The notes beneath the pieces are model-generated. The model was not told where the DNA came from. It worked only from the letters and a program-made list of their open reading frames with translations, and ran no database searches. The position numbers and the translations under genes were made by a program. Below, piece after piece: positions 9,301 through 16,451 of a stretch of DNA of 64,000 bases; within the stretch, counting starts at the first letter, position 1; every line of letters begins with the position of its first letter. The DNA lies in the NCBI RefSeq assembly GCF_011064825.1, contig NZ_CP048751.1:434001-498000 (forward strand), in the 5' to 3' direction. The stretch is from Brevundimonas mediterranea. Lineage in GTDB: Bacteria > Pseudomonadota > Alphaproteobacteria > Caulobacterales > Caulobacteraceae.

Positions 9301-9610
9301 AGATGTCGGTCTGGTCGGTAAAGATGACCGTGACCTGGCTGAAGCCGTTTCGGCTGAGGGATCGGGTCGTGGTCAGGCCGGGAATGCCGGCCATGGCGGT
9401 TTCAATCGGGTAGGTGACCTGTCGTTCGATCTGTTCAGGCGCGAGCGCCGGAGCGACCGTGGTCACCTGGACCTGGCGATTGGTGATATCCGGCACGGCG
9501 TCGATGGGAAGCCGTGTCAGCTCGAGGAGTCCGTAGGCCGCGACAAGCGCCGTGGCGAGAACCACGAACCATCGGAATTTGACCGAGAGTTCGATGATGA
9601 ATTTGAACAT
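6389..9610 (-). CDS. czcA: CzcA-type RND heavy-metal efflux transporter
   Basis: 1073 residues, the full RND length, with twelve membrane helices and two large periplasmic loops. It is the inner-membrane, proton-driven pump of the tripartite CzcCBA system that exports divalent cations from the periplasm. The fourth-helix signature DFGLLVDGAVIVVE starts at Asp425; this DFG...D...E pattern marks the Zn/Co/Cd (HME) branch and separates it from Cu/Ag CusA pumps. A short His/Glu-rich stretch lies between the halves. The start at 9610 is 12 bases below the stop of czcB. The stop overlaps the start of the CDF gene. Confidence 0.94.
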   Translation of the reverse strand: MFKFIIELSVKFRWFVVLATALVAAYGLLELTRLPIDAVPDITNRQVQVTTVAPALAPEQIERQVTYPIETAMAGIPGLTTTRSLSRNGFSQVTVIFTDQTDIYFARQQVAERLAGAREAMPDGVEPTMAPITTGLGEVLMWTIDYKPFNSQNLAKPGEPGWQAGGAYLTPEGDLLSTPQQRATYLRTVQDWIVAPQMRTAPGLAGVDTVGGYVKEYAVRPDAARLSAYGLGMGDLIQALDRANTQAGAGYIQRAGEALTVRTDALASTVEDLAQAPVVNRNGLIVRVADVATVEIGQAPRLGGASRDGHEAVLGTALMIAGGNSRTVAQAAGERLDEVRKTLPAGIEAVTVLDRSALVNSTISTVARNLTEGALLVIVVLFLLLGNIRAASITALMIPISFLFAVIGMNRFGISGNLMSLGALDFGLLVDGAVIVVESTLLMLSQRRIDLGRALTRRERLDVAVAAARKMVKPAAFGQLIILLVFTPLLMLEGVEGKTFVPMGATVMLALVGAFIFSFTFVPAMTALLVRDPKKVETDEHGHAHEHETFLLRHARRWIQPAIRAAVDRPKIVLISALGAVVVGGLAFSSLGREFIPTLDEGDIAMQALRVPSASLEQSLAMQMALERVITAQPEVETMFSRTGTAEAAVDPMPPNISDSVIVLKDRKDWPDSGLEKEALLERFEELANQQIGNNFEFSQPIELRFNELISGVRTDLAVMVYGDDFDTMQRVADEVAGVLRQTTGSADVRVEQASGLPTLTVSVDRFAAASYGLSAADVSEAVSAAIGGAEAGRIFEGDRRFDVVVRLPDDARNDPAALAALPIVSSTGVTVPLSSVARIQSAEGPNQISRNDGSRRMVVQANVRGRDLGGFVTDAQTKVDQIQLPPGVRLTWGGQFENLKRAEQRLGLVIPIVFVLIGVLLFMALGSFSEAGLVFACVPLALIGGALALLMRGMPFSVSAAVGFIAVSGVATLNGLVLMQAIRERLQAGLAPRDAAIEGASSRLRAVLTTALVAIVGFIPMALAHGAGAEVQKPLATVVIGGLLTATALTLLVLPTFAAKAVRHRKDEGVED

Positions 9611-9621
9611 GCGGTGCGCCC

Positions 9622-10833
9622 CTAGTGACCGTGCTCGGCCTCGCCCTTGGCGAGCTCGGCTTTGAGGAGGAAGGCGTTCGTGCCGGCGACCCGTTCAGCC
9701 CCGGTGAGGCCACGCAGGATTTCAGTCCGCCCCCCGGCCTGACGACCGGCGAGCACCGGACGGGCCTGGAAGCCGTTCGGGACCTGAACGAAGACGACGG
9801 TGTTGCCGTCGACGGTCTGGACGGACTCGGTCGGCACGGTGAGACCGCCGGTCGTCTCGCCCGTCACGATCGCCCCCGTGACGGCGGAACCGGCCGGCGG
9901 GAGGACAGAGCCCGTCGGCCGGGCCCGAATGACCGTGGCGCCGCTTTCGCCGCCCGCGCCTGCGGCAACGCCGGTGACGATGGCGTCGAAGTCGCCGCTG
10001 GGGCTGCTGACCCGCAGAGGCGCCCCGGCCCTTACATTGGCGGCCAAAGCAGGCGGCGCGTTGAAGACGAGCTCAACCCTGGCCGGGTTGGTGACCTCGG
10101 CGACAACGCCGCCAGGGGCGACGAAGCCGCCCGGTCCGACCTGGACGCTGGTCACGACTCCGGTGATGGGGCTGGTGACGCTGAGGCGGCCCGAAGCGTT
10201 GGGCGAGCCCGCCGCGCTGGACCGCGCGCGAGCCGCGCGGGCGCCGGCTTCGGCGCTGAGCAGTTGCGCGCGGGACGCCTCGACCTCCTGTCGGGCGACA
10301 ACGCCCTGGTCCGCCAGATTGCGGTTGCGTTGATAAGCCTGGCGCGCCACTTCAGTTTCGGCGGCCGCCGCGTCTGCGTCCGCGCGGAACGTCGCCGCTT
10401 CACCGCTGACGACGCTCGCCAGGGGCTGACCGATCCGGACCGACTGGCCCGGAGCTACGAGAACCCGCTCGACCCGCCCGCCGACGGACGCCGCCACAGC
10501 GGCGCGCGCGTCGACCATGGGCTCGACCCGCCCGGAGAGCCGGGTTTCGGCGCCCCCTCCCCGACCGACGCCGACCACGATCAGGTTGGCGGCCTGGGCC
10601 TGGGCCGCGCTCAGAGCGACGAAGCCTTCCGGCGCTTCGGCCTCGCCTTCGTGGCCGGCTTCGCCCTCGGCATGAGCGCCCTCTTCTTCAGCGTGACCCG
10701 CCTCACCCTCGGCGGCGGCTGGAGCGGCGTCCGGCCCGCGCGTGAGCAGGAACAGCCCGCCTCCGCCAAGCAGAACGACGGCGGCGGCGCCGCCGATCAG
10801 CAACGTCTTGTTGGATGTGCGCTTGCGCATCAT
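9622..10833 (-). CDS. czcB: CzcB-type periplasmic adaptor (membrane fusion protein)
   Basis: 403 residues. An N-terminal anchor (about 8-28) is followed by a His/Glu/Ala-rich stretch near residues 40-66 with repeated GHAE-type units, a likely metal-binding region seen in heavy-metal adaptors. The rest has the lipoyl/barrel-sandwich segments and coiled hairpin of RND adaptor proteins. It bridges CzcA and the outer-membrane channel. Its ATG overlaps the stop of czcC (10830-10833), so the two are translationally coupled. Confidence 0.9.
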   Translation of the reverse strand: MMRKRTSNKTLLIGGAAAVVLLGGGGLFLLTRGPDAAPAAAEGEAGHAEEEGAHAEGEAGHEGEAEAPEGFVALSAAQAQAANLIVVGVGRGGGAETRLSGRVEPMVDARAAVAASVGGRVERVLVAPGQSVRIGQPLASVVSGEAATFRADADAAAAETEVARQAYQRNRNLADQGVVARQEVEASRAQLLSAEAGARAARARSSAAGSPNASGRLSVTSPITGVVTSVQVGPGGFVAPGGVVAEVTNPARVELVFNAPPALAANVRAGAPLRVSSPSGDFDAIVTGVAAGAGGESGATVIRARPTGSVLPPAGSAVTGAIVTGETTGGLTVPTESVQTVDGNTVVFVQVPNGFQARPVLAGRQAGGRTEILRGLTGAERVAGTNAFLLKAELAKGEAEHGH

Positions 10834-12083
10834 TGGGCTCCTTGGAAGGGGGCGCGGCCGTCCTGGCGCGCAAGTTCAATCTCGGCCTGGACGCGTGCAA
10901 GGCGCGCATCGACGGCCGAAGTTCGGGCAGAGATCAGGGCTGCACGGGTGACCCGCAGCTCGAGTTGAGAGATGCGCCCCGCTTCGGATCCGATCCGCGA
11001 CAGACGGTAGGCCTCCTCGGCAGACGCCACCCCTGCATCGGCGGCGGAGACCCGGCTCACGGAGGCGGCGAGGCGCGCCCGCGCTGCGGCGCGATCGGCC
11101 TGGGCCTCCTGGCGGGCGCCCAGGAGCCGCGCATCCGCAGCCCGGAAGTCGGCCTGCGCCGCGTCGATGTTCCCGCGGTTGCGGTCGAACAGGGGCAGCG
11201 GCATGCTGACGCCGAAAGTCAGCGCCGTCGCGTCTTCCATCTCGTAGCGACGGACACCAACGCTGGCGTTGATGTCCGGGCGCGAGCGGATCCGCTCCAC
11301 ATCGATCCTGCGTTCGGCGGCCGCGCGCTGAGCCTCGGCGACGCGAACGGCCGGCGCCTCCGCCGGGGGAGCGAAGGTCGCGGCAGGTGCGAGGTCCAGC
11401 AGGCTGGTGTCGATCGTCGTGACCGGAGCCGCCAGCATGGCGACTGCGGTCAGCCGCGCGAAGGCCGCGTCGCGCTCCGCGACGGCTTCATCGCGAGAGG
11501 CACGCGCCGCAGCCGCTTCGCTTTCCCCCTGGATGCCGCGCAGCAGCGGCTCACGGCCTTCCTCGACAAGAACAAGGGCGGCCCTCGCATCGGCGATGGT
11601 CAGGGTGAGGCTTTCCTCCGCGAGAGCAGCCCGCCTTTGGGCGGCTTCCGCATCGGCATAGACCTGAGCGAGCCTTCCGGCGGCGTCGATGATGGCGAGA
11701 TCCCGCTGCAGCGCCGCGGTTCCGGCTTCCGCGCGGGCGACATTGACCCGCGCGGTCCGACGTCCCCACAGCTCGAGGTCCTGGCTGATCGACAAGGTGG
11801 TTTCGGCATTGGCGTAGCCCGAGAAGGGCCCCGTGCCGAAAGCGTTCTCGGCGTCGAGAGCGATCGTCGGATTAGGCCTCGCACGGGCCTGGCGGACACG
11901 TGCTTCGGCGGCGTCCGACAGGGCGCCGGCTTCAAGGGTGGCCGGGGTTTGACCCAGCTGGGCGAGCAGCTCGGCGAAGGACGGCGCGGGGTCAGCCCAA
12001 GCGGGACTGGCCAGCACGGCCGCGAATGCGGCCAACGCGCAGCCGACCGCGAAACGCGGCGGCCTGCGATATGAGGGAGGCAT
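10830..12083 (-). CDS. czcC: CzcC-type outer-membrane efflux channel (TolC family)
   Basis: 417 residues with a signal peptide ending near AWA (residues 28-30) and the duplicated Ala/Arg/Glu-rich helical pattern of outer-membrane efflux proteins, including the family-typical RVRQARARPNPTI-like and ISQDLELWG segments. It is the outer-membrane duct of CzcCBA. A GGAAG ribosome binding site precedes the ATG. It is the first structural gene of the czcCBA run and follows a small His-rich secreted protein, as czcI precedes czcC in Cupriavidus. Confidence 0.92.
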   Translation of the reverse strand: MPPSYRRPPRFAVGCALAAFAAVLASPAWADPAPSFAELLAQLGQTPATLEAGALSDAAEARVRQARARPNPTIALDAENAFGTGPFSGYANAETTLSISQDLELWGRRTARVNVARAEAGTAALQRDLAIIDAAGRLAQVYADAEAAQRRAALAEESLTLTIADARAALVLVEEGREPLLRGIQGESEAAAARASRDEAVAERDAAFARLTAVAMLAAPVTTIDTSLLDLAPAATFAPPAEAPAVRVAEAQRAAAERRIDVERIRSRPDINASVGVRRYEMEDATALTFGVSMPLPLFDRNRGNIDAAQADFRAADARLLGARQEAQADRAAARARLAASVSRVSAADAGVASAEEAYRLSRIGSEAGRISQLELRVTRAALISARTSAVDARLARVQAEIELARQDGRAPFQGAQ

Positions 12084-12140
12084 GATTCATCTTCCAGAAA
12101 TTTGACACGAGTTCGCGCGCACGGCGGCGCAGACGTCCGG

Positions 12141-12485
12141 TCAGACTCTGGGAGGGCGCTTCAGGCCGTCGGGAGAGATCGACGACGGAAAATCACTCGA
12201 GGGGAAGGCGTGAACAGGCCGCGCGTGGATCTGCATCGCGATGTGGTCGGCGACATCCGCACGGGCAGTTCCGTTGTGGTGGCAGTGGCCGTGGGTGCAG
12301 ACTCCGTGCCCAGCGCCAAGGTCGACCTGGTCGCCATCGCCCGCATCTTCAACGACCATGGCGTGAGCCGATGCCGTCTCCGGGACGCAGGTCGCGGCGT
12401 CAGCGATCGGGGCGACGAAAAACACGGCGGAGACCAGGGTCACCGCCAGTATCAGTCTTGCCCATGTCGCAATTGGCCACGCCAT
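12141..12485 (-). CDS. Small secreted His-rich protein (CzcI-like)
   Basis: About 114 residues from the ATG at 12485. The start at 12521 adds 12 residues ahead of the signal peptide. A clear signal peptide (MAWPIATWARLILAVTL onward, cleaved near ADA) is followed by a region with Cys and a His/Cys cluster, HGVCTHGHCHH. Position just ahead of czcCBA, size and a periplasmic His cluster resemble CzcI, a putative regulator of czc expression, but sequence identity to CzcI was not shown. It could equally be a periplasmic metal buffer. Confidence 0.6.
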   Translation of the reverse strand: MAWPIATWARLILAVTLVSAVFFVAPIADAATCVPETASAHAMVVEDAGDGDQVDLGAGHGVCTHGHCHHNGTARADVADHIAMQIHARPVHAFPSSDFPSSISPDGLKRPPRV

Positions 12486-12736
12486 CGCGTGGTGGATACT
12501 TTCATTCGGGCGATCAAGCAATCTGTTACAGTGTTCGGGGGCTGCGACTGTTTCGAGTGACCACCAATCCGCGGTGAGGGAGAGGGAAAGTCGACATGCA
12601 AGGCCGAGAGTGGCGCGTCGTCGGCCATCTCGACCTATTCAGCAACGTCGAGCGATCTTTAAGCGAGCGCACGCTGATCGCGTCCGATTCTTTCGCTGCG
12701 TCTGCAGGTGGATCGAGATTGCAGAATGCGCAATCT

Positions 12737-13313
12737 TCACCTGAGTAGCGCTCCCGCTATCAGGTCGGGCCATCGTGAACCGGTCAGCCAGACCGCTCCG
12801 CCGGTCGCCGCGACGCCAGGCTCTGGGTAAGGTCGTTGCGCGCGCATAGCCAGAGCGAGCGGACGTTGGCGTCGCCTGCGCAGTGGCTTACCAGCAGTAA
12901 GCCGGCCAGGGCGTTGGCGAAGAAGCCCAGAGGGCCCAGTCCGGTGATGCCACGGGACGGCGCCCCGGAGGTGGCTCGCGAGATCGCGTAGCTGAGGAAT
13001 AACAGCACCAACGCAACGAGGCTGGCGCCTTGGCCATTGGCCGCCCCGGACTGCACGGCGACCGAACGTCCGATCACGGCCAGGCTGATGCCGTAGGTGG
13101 CGCGTCGGCCAGGAAGTTGAGCACATTGGCGCCCAGGGGGCGCCGAGCCTTGCAGGGACACGCCGCTGGCTATGGCCATAAAGGCGGCGCAGTTGACGGC
13201 GATCACCGCGATCATGATGCGCCGGTAGGCGGGGTGGCGCTGTCGAACCTGGAGGCCACGCCGCAACTGCAGCCGGGCGAGGAAGTGCACAGGACGAGAG
13301 GGGGTTCAGTCAT
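12737..13313 (-). pseudogene. Broken CDF-family cation transporter gene (at least four frameshifts)
   Basis: Read across frames on the minus strand, this is one CDF transporter. A start near 13313 gives a Cys-bearing N-terminus and RFDSA. The frame then changes near 13234 to give PAYRRIMIAVIAVN. Near 13135-13140 it changes again to give GANVLNFLADA, then near 13100 back to TYGISLAVIG, continuing to GDANVRSLWLCARND. Near 12814 it changes once more to give GGAVWLTGSRWPDLI, ending at a stop at 12739-12737. Each change fits a single inserted or deleted base. Without them the gene would encode a transporter of about 190 residues. Recent inactivation or local assembly error are both possible. Confidence 0.75.
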
Positions 13314-13415
13314 CGGATTACCCTTTCGCGAGAAGCATGCATCTCCCAATGGCTAGACGATCATGCCGAGAATGCATGGCTTCCATGAAAGAAACGCCTG
13401 TCAGATAAAACCAGC

Positions 13416-13446
13416 TTGATCCTCTAGTAACTAGAGGGCCCAAAAT
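13416..13446 (+). promoter_or_regulatory. MerR-family-type promoter/operator of the lspA unit
   Basis: A -35 box TTGATC (13416-13421) and a -10-like CAAAAT (13441-13446) are separated by 19 bases. Across the -35/spacer lies a perfect dyad CCTCTAGT-A-ACTAGAGG (13421-13437). Its core closely resembles operators of ZntR, PbrR and CadR, whose activation depends on the over-long spacer. It lies 24 bases ahead of the lspA start. The MerR protein encoded at 14582 in the same unit is the obvious candidate regulator. Confidence 0.82.
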
Positions 13447-13470
13447 CAGTTGAAATCCATTGGAGGCTTC

Positions 13471-13995
13471 ATGATCACCATGCACCCGACGCGACGCGTT
13501 CCCGGCCGCCTGCAGACGATCGCCTTCGCGCTCGCGGCGCTGATCGCCGTCGTGGATCAGGCCGCCAAGGCCGCGGCGCGCGCTCAGCTGGACGCTCCGA
13601 TCAACCTCACGCCGTTTCTCGCGCTGCGTCTCGGGTTCAACCCCGGCGTCACCTTCGGCCTGTTCGCCGGCTCAGGCGCCGTCGGCCGCTGGGCGCTGAG
13701 CGCCGTGGCCTCCCTGATCATCGGCGCCCTGCTGGCGTGGATCTGGCGCACGCGCAGCGCCGTGACGGCGGCCGCCGCAGGCCTCATCGCCGGTGGAGCG
13801 ATCGGGAACCTCGTCGACCGGCTACGCTTTGGCGCGGTCACCGATTTTATCGATCTTCATTGGGGGGCGGCGCACTGGCCGACCTTCAACCTCGCCGATG
13901 CGGCCATTGTCTGCGGCGTCGCGCTGCTCCTCCTCACCGTCCGGGGCTCGGACAGCCGCGCGGCGTCCTCGACCCTGGGACGGGCGGCGCGATGA
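13471..13995 (+). CDS. lspA: Lipoprotein signal peptidase (SPase II), island copy
   Basis: 174 residues with four membrane helices. The two catalytic aspartates of this aspartyl protease are Asp116 in [10 protein letters not shown] and Asp143 in NLADAAI; the [12 protein letters not shown] segment is the usual N-terminal conserved block. It cleaves prolipoprotein signal peptides in the inner membrane. The ATG at 13471 has a GGAGG five bases upstream. In lead-resistance loci an lspA-like gene (pbrC) accompanies the metal ATPase, and here it is the first gene behind a MerR-type promoter. It is probably a second copy beside a housekeeping lspA outside the window. Confidence 0.9.
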   Translation: MITMHPTRRVPGRLQTIAFALAALIAVVDQAAKAAARAQLDAPINLTPFLALRLGFNPGVTFGLFAGSGAVGRWALSAVASLIIGALLAWIWRTRSAVTAAAAGLIAGGAIGNLVDRLRFGAVTDFIDLHWGAAHWPTFNLADAAIVCGVALLLLTVRGSDSRAASSTLGRAAR

Positions 13996-14533
13996 GGCTT
14001 CCCGCCGAACAGAGGGCGATCGCCGTCCGCTCGGCGCCGGCGATTCTCATCACCGCCTCAGCGGCGGCCTCCGCCTGGCTGCGGCTTTCCCCGCCCCTTC
14101 TCGGCGCGGCGCGCGACATGGCGACGGCCGATAGGCTGGCCTATGCCCTGCAGGCGAATCTCCCGGTCTTCCTGTGGCTCGCGGGGTGTTTGAGGGTGGT
14201 GGCCAGCATCCGGTTCCGGTCCGACGCCGACCGGCCGGGTCCGCCGATGCGGCGCCCGGCGCCAGGCTCGCCCTACCCGCCGCCGTGCTACAGAACTCGC
14301 TTGAACAGACCGTTCTGGCGGTGAGCGCCCACCTGGTGCTCGCCACCGTGCTGCGCGGCGAGGAGATGATCCTGCTGCCGGTGTTGGTCCCTCTTTATCT
14401 GGTTGGTCGGGGTTTCTTCGCCCTGGGTTACGCGCAGGGCGCGGCGGCCCCGGCCTTCGGCATGGCGCTCACCGGCGCCTCCACGATTGCCGCCTTCGGC
14501 ATCGCCGTCGTCCTGATGGGGCTGGGCCGATGA
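13992..14533 (+). pseudogene. MAPEG-family membrane protein gene with a frameshift
   Basis: The start ATG overlaps the lspA stop. The first frame gives [11 protein letters not shown] and a hydrophobic N-terminal half up to about RFRSDAD near 14230. The matching C-terminal half continues in the next frame from about 14240 (ADAAPGARLALPAAVLQNSL) to the stop at 14533. The second half has the MAPEG pattern of helices with QNSLEQT and an Arg/Glu motif. The two halves join cleanly if one base is restored near 14235-14250. MAPEG proteins include membrane glutathione transferases; the activity of this one is unknown. Frameshift in nature or sequencing error cannot be told apart. Confidence 0.65.
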
Positions 14534-14581
14534 TCCCTCCCCGCCCCAGATGCCTTTCACCCGCCGTTACGAGCTGACGCG

Positions 14582-15016
14582 ATGCCCCTCCCCTCTCCCG
14601 CCTCGTCCGGGTTGCGCCCCATCGGCAAACTGGCCGCCGCCACGGGCGTCAAGGTTCCGACCATCCGCTTCTATGAAGAAATCGGCTTGCTTCCGCCGCC
14701 GCCGCGCACCGCCAGCGACCGGCGCATGTATGACGACGCGGCGGAGCGCCGCCTGTCATTCATCCGGCATGCCCGCCAGCTGGGCTTCGATCTGGATTCG
14801 ATCCGCTCCTTGCTTGATCTGTCGGATCACCCCGATCGGCCCTGCGCCGAGGCCAGCACCCTGGCCGAACGTCATCTCGCCGATGTGAAACAGAAGATCG
14901 CCCGGCTCCGCGCCCTCCAGCGCGAACTGTCGCGGATGACGACGGAATGCGCCGGGGGCCGGGTCTCCGCCTGCAAGGTGATCGAGGCGTTGCACGATCC
15001 ATCCGCGCCGCTTTGA
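14582..15016 (+). CDS. MerR-family divalent-metal-responsive activator (ZntR/CadR/PbrR type)
   Basis: 144 residues with the MerR helix-turn-helix (PIGKLAAATGVKVPTIRFYEEIGLLPPP), the long dimer helix, and three cysteines at 88, 123 and 131. The 35-residue gap between the first two equals that of ZntR, CadR and PbrR, which bind Zn, Cd or Pb. There is no C-terminal His tail like that of CadR. It lies inside the plus-strand unit begun by lspA and likely acts at the two MerR-type promoters in this window (13416 and 140). The metal is inferred as divalent and cannot be narrowed further by eye. Confidence 0.88.
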   Translation: MPLPSPASSGLRPIGKLAAATGVKVPTIRFYEEIGLLPPPPRTASDRRMYDDAAERRLSFIRHARQLGFDLDSIRSLLDLSDHPDRPCAEASTLAERHLADVKQKIARLRALQRELSRMTTECAGGRVSACKVIEALHDPSAPL

Positions 15017-15128
15017 CCCTGTGGAAGATCCGGAAGGCGCAAAGACCCCGGAGCCATTAGCCCACCGCGACGTTTGGAGGCGATTGGCGGCTCCCGTCGC
15101 GGACCGCCCGTCCTTCTGGAGGATTTCG

Positions 15129-16388
15129 ATGACGCATCGGCCGACCTCGCGACACGGCGACCAGACCCTGGCCCTGCTGACAGACCCTTATCGGCGCCTT
15201 TCCCACCTGTTCGAGCAGGCCGGCGCCGACGTCGTCGAGACCCGCCTGGCGCTGAAGGAGACGACCTGTCTGAGAGGCCGCGAGGCGGCGCGGATCTTCT
15301 ATGACGAGACCCGCATCGTGCGGGCGGGCGCCATGCCGGCGCCGGTCCGCCGCACGCTGCTCGGCGAGGGCGGCGTCCAGGGGCTGGACGGCGAGGCCCA
15401 CCGCGCCCGCAAGGGCGTGTTCATGTCCCTGATGTCGCCAGCCCGTGTCGCGCGACTGGGCGAACTGTTCGAAGCGGAGTGGCGGCGCGCGGCCGTCGAA
15501 TGGGCCGGCGAGGACGACATCGTGCTGTATGACGCCTTGCAGCCGGTGCTAACGCGGGCCGTCTGCGCCTGGGCCGGCGTGCCGCTCGAGCCGCACGAAG
15601 AGGCGAAACGGGTCCGTCACCTGAGGGCGCTGTTCGACGCGGCGGGATCGCGGGGCCCCCGGCATCTGTGGTCGAGGCACGCGCGTCGCCGCGTCGACGC
15701 CTGGCTGGGCTCGATCATTGAAGACATTCGCGCCGGCCGTCTGTCGCCGGATCCGGACACGGCCGCCCACGCCTGGGCCTGGACCCGCGCCGCGGACGGC
15801 GAACCGTTGCCGATCCACACGGCGGCGGTCGAACTGGCCAATGTATTGCGGCCGACTGTCGCGACCTCGGTCTACATCGTGTTTGTGGCGCACGCGATGC
15901 AGGCTCACCCGGATGCGGCCCGTCTGGCCGACGCCGACGCCGGACGTCGCCGCGCCTTCGTCCAGGAAGTCCGACGCTTCTATCCGTTCTTCCCGGCAGT
16001 GATCGGGCGTGTGCGCGCGCCGTTTCGCTGGCGCGACCTGGTCTTCCCGGAGGGCCGTCAGGTGGTCCTCGACCTCTATGGCTCCAATCACGATCCCGCA
16101 CACTGGACTGATCCCGAGGCGTTCCGGCCGGAGCGGTTCAGCGACGGCTCCGGAGATCCGTTCGGTCTCATCCCCCAGGGCGGTGGGGATGCGGCGACCG
16201 GTCACCGTTGCCCTGGCGAAGGGATCGTCGTGGAGCTGATGGAGCGCGCCGTCGGCCTGCTCGCCGACCTGAACTACCGGCTGCCGGATCAGGATCTGGA
16301 GATCGACTTCCGCCGCCTGCCGGCCCTCCCCGGAAGCGGGTTCCGAATGGAGACGCGCGACGCGGCCCTCAATGAGGGGGGCGCCTGA
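15129..16388 (+). CDS. CYP152-family cytochrome P450 (fatty-acid peroxygenase type)
   Basis: 419 residues, close to the 417 of B. subtilis CypC. The ATG at 15129 is chosen over 15021 because GGAGG stands six bases ahead of it. CYP152 hallmarks are Arg241-Pro242 in VLRPTV, the pair that binds the fatty-acid carboxylate, GSNHDPAHW, PFGLIPQGGGD, and the haem thiolate Cys361 in GHRCPGEG. Such enzymes use hydrogen peroxide to hydroxylate or decarboxylate fatty acids and need no redox partner. Finding one between a metal regulator and a dehydrogenase in a resistance unit is unusual. A role in consuming peroxide or altering lipids under metal stress is a guess. Confidence 0.88.
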   Translation: MTHRPTSRHGDQTLALLTDPYRRLSHLFEQAGADVVETRLALKETTCLRGREAARIFYDETRIVRAGAMPAPVRRTLLGEGGVQGLDGEAHRARKGVFMSLMSPARVARLGELFEAEWRRAAVEWAGEDDIVLYDALQPVLTRAVCAWAGVPLEPHEEAKRVRHLRALFDAAGSRGPRHLWSRHARRRVDAWLGSIIEDIRAGRLSPDPDTAAHAWAWTRAADGEPLPIHTAAVELANVLRPTVATSVYIVFVAHAMQAHPDAARLADADAGRRRAFVQEVRRFYPFFPAVIGRVRAPFRWRDLVFPEGRQVVLDLYGSNHDPAHWTDPEAFRPERFSDGSGDPFGLIPQGGGDAATGHRCPGEGIVVELMERAVGLLADLNYRLPDQDLEIDFRRLPALPGSGFRMETRDAALNEGGA

Positions 16389-16451
16389 TGCCGCTTCCTC
16401 GGGCTGGCCGGGGCCCTTCTCTCCCATCCACTCGCAGCAAAGGCTGACGCC

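Noticed and set aside
12596..12748. A 50-codon plus-strand ORF with a fair ribosome binding site
   Set aside because: No family likeness, and its end overlaps the remains of a CDF gene on the other strand. Too weak to call a gene.
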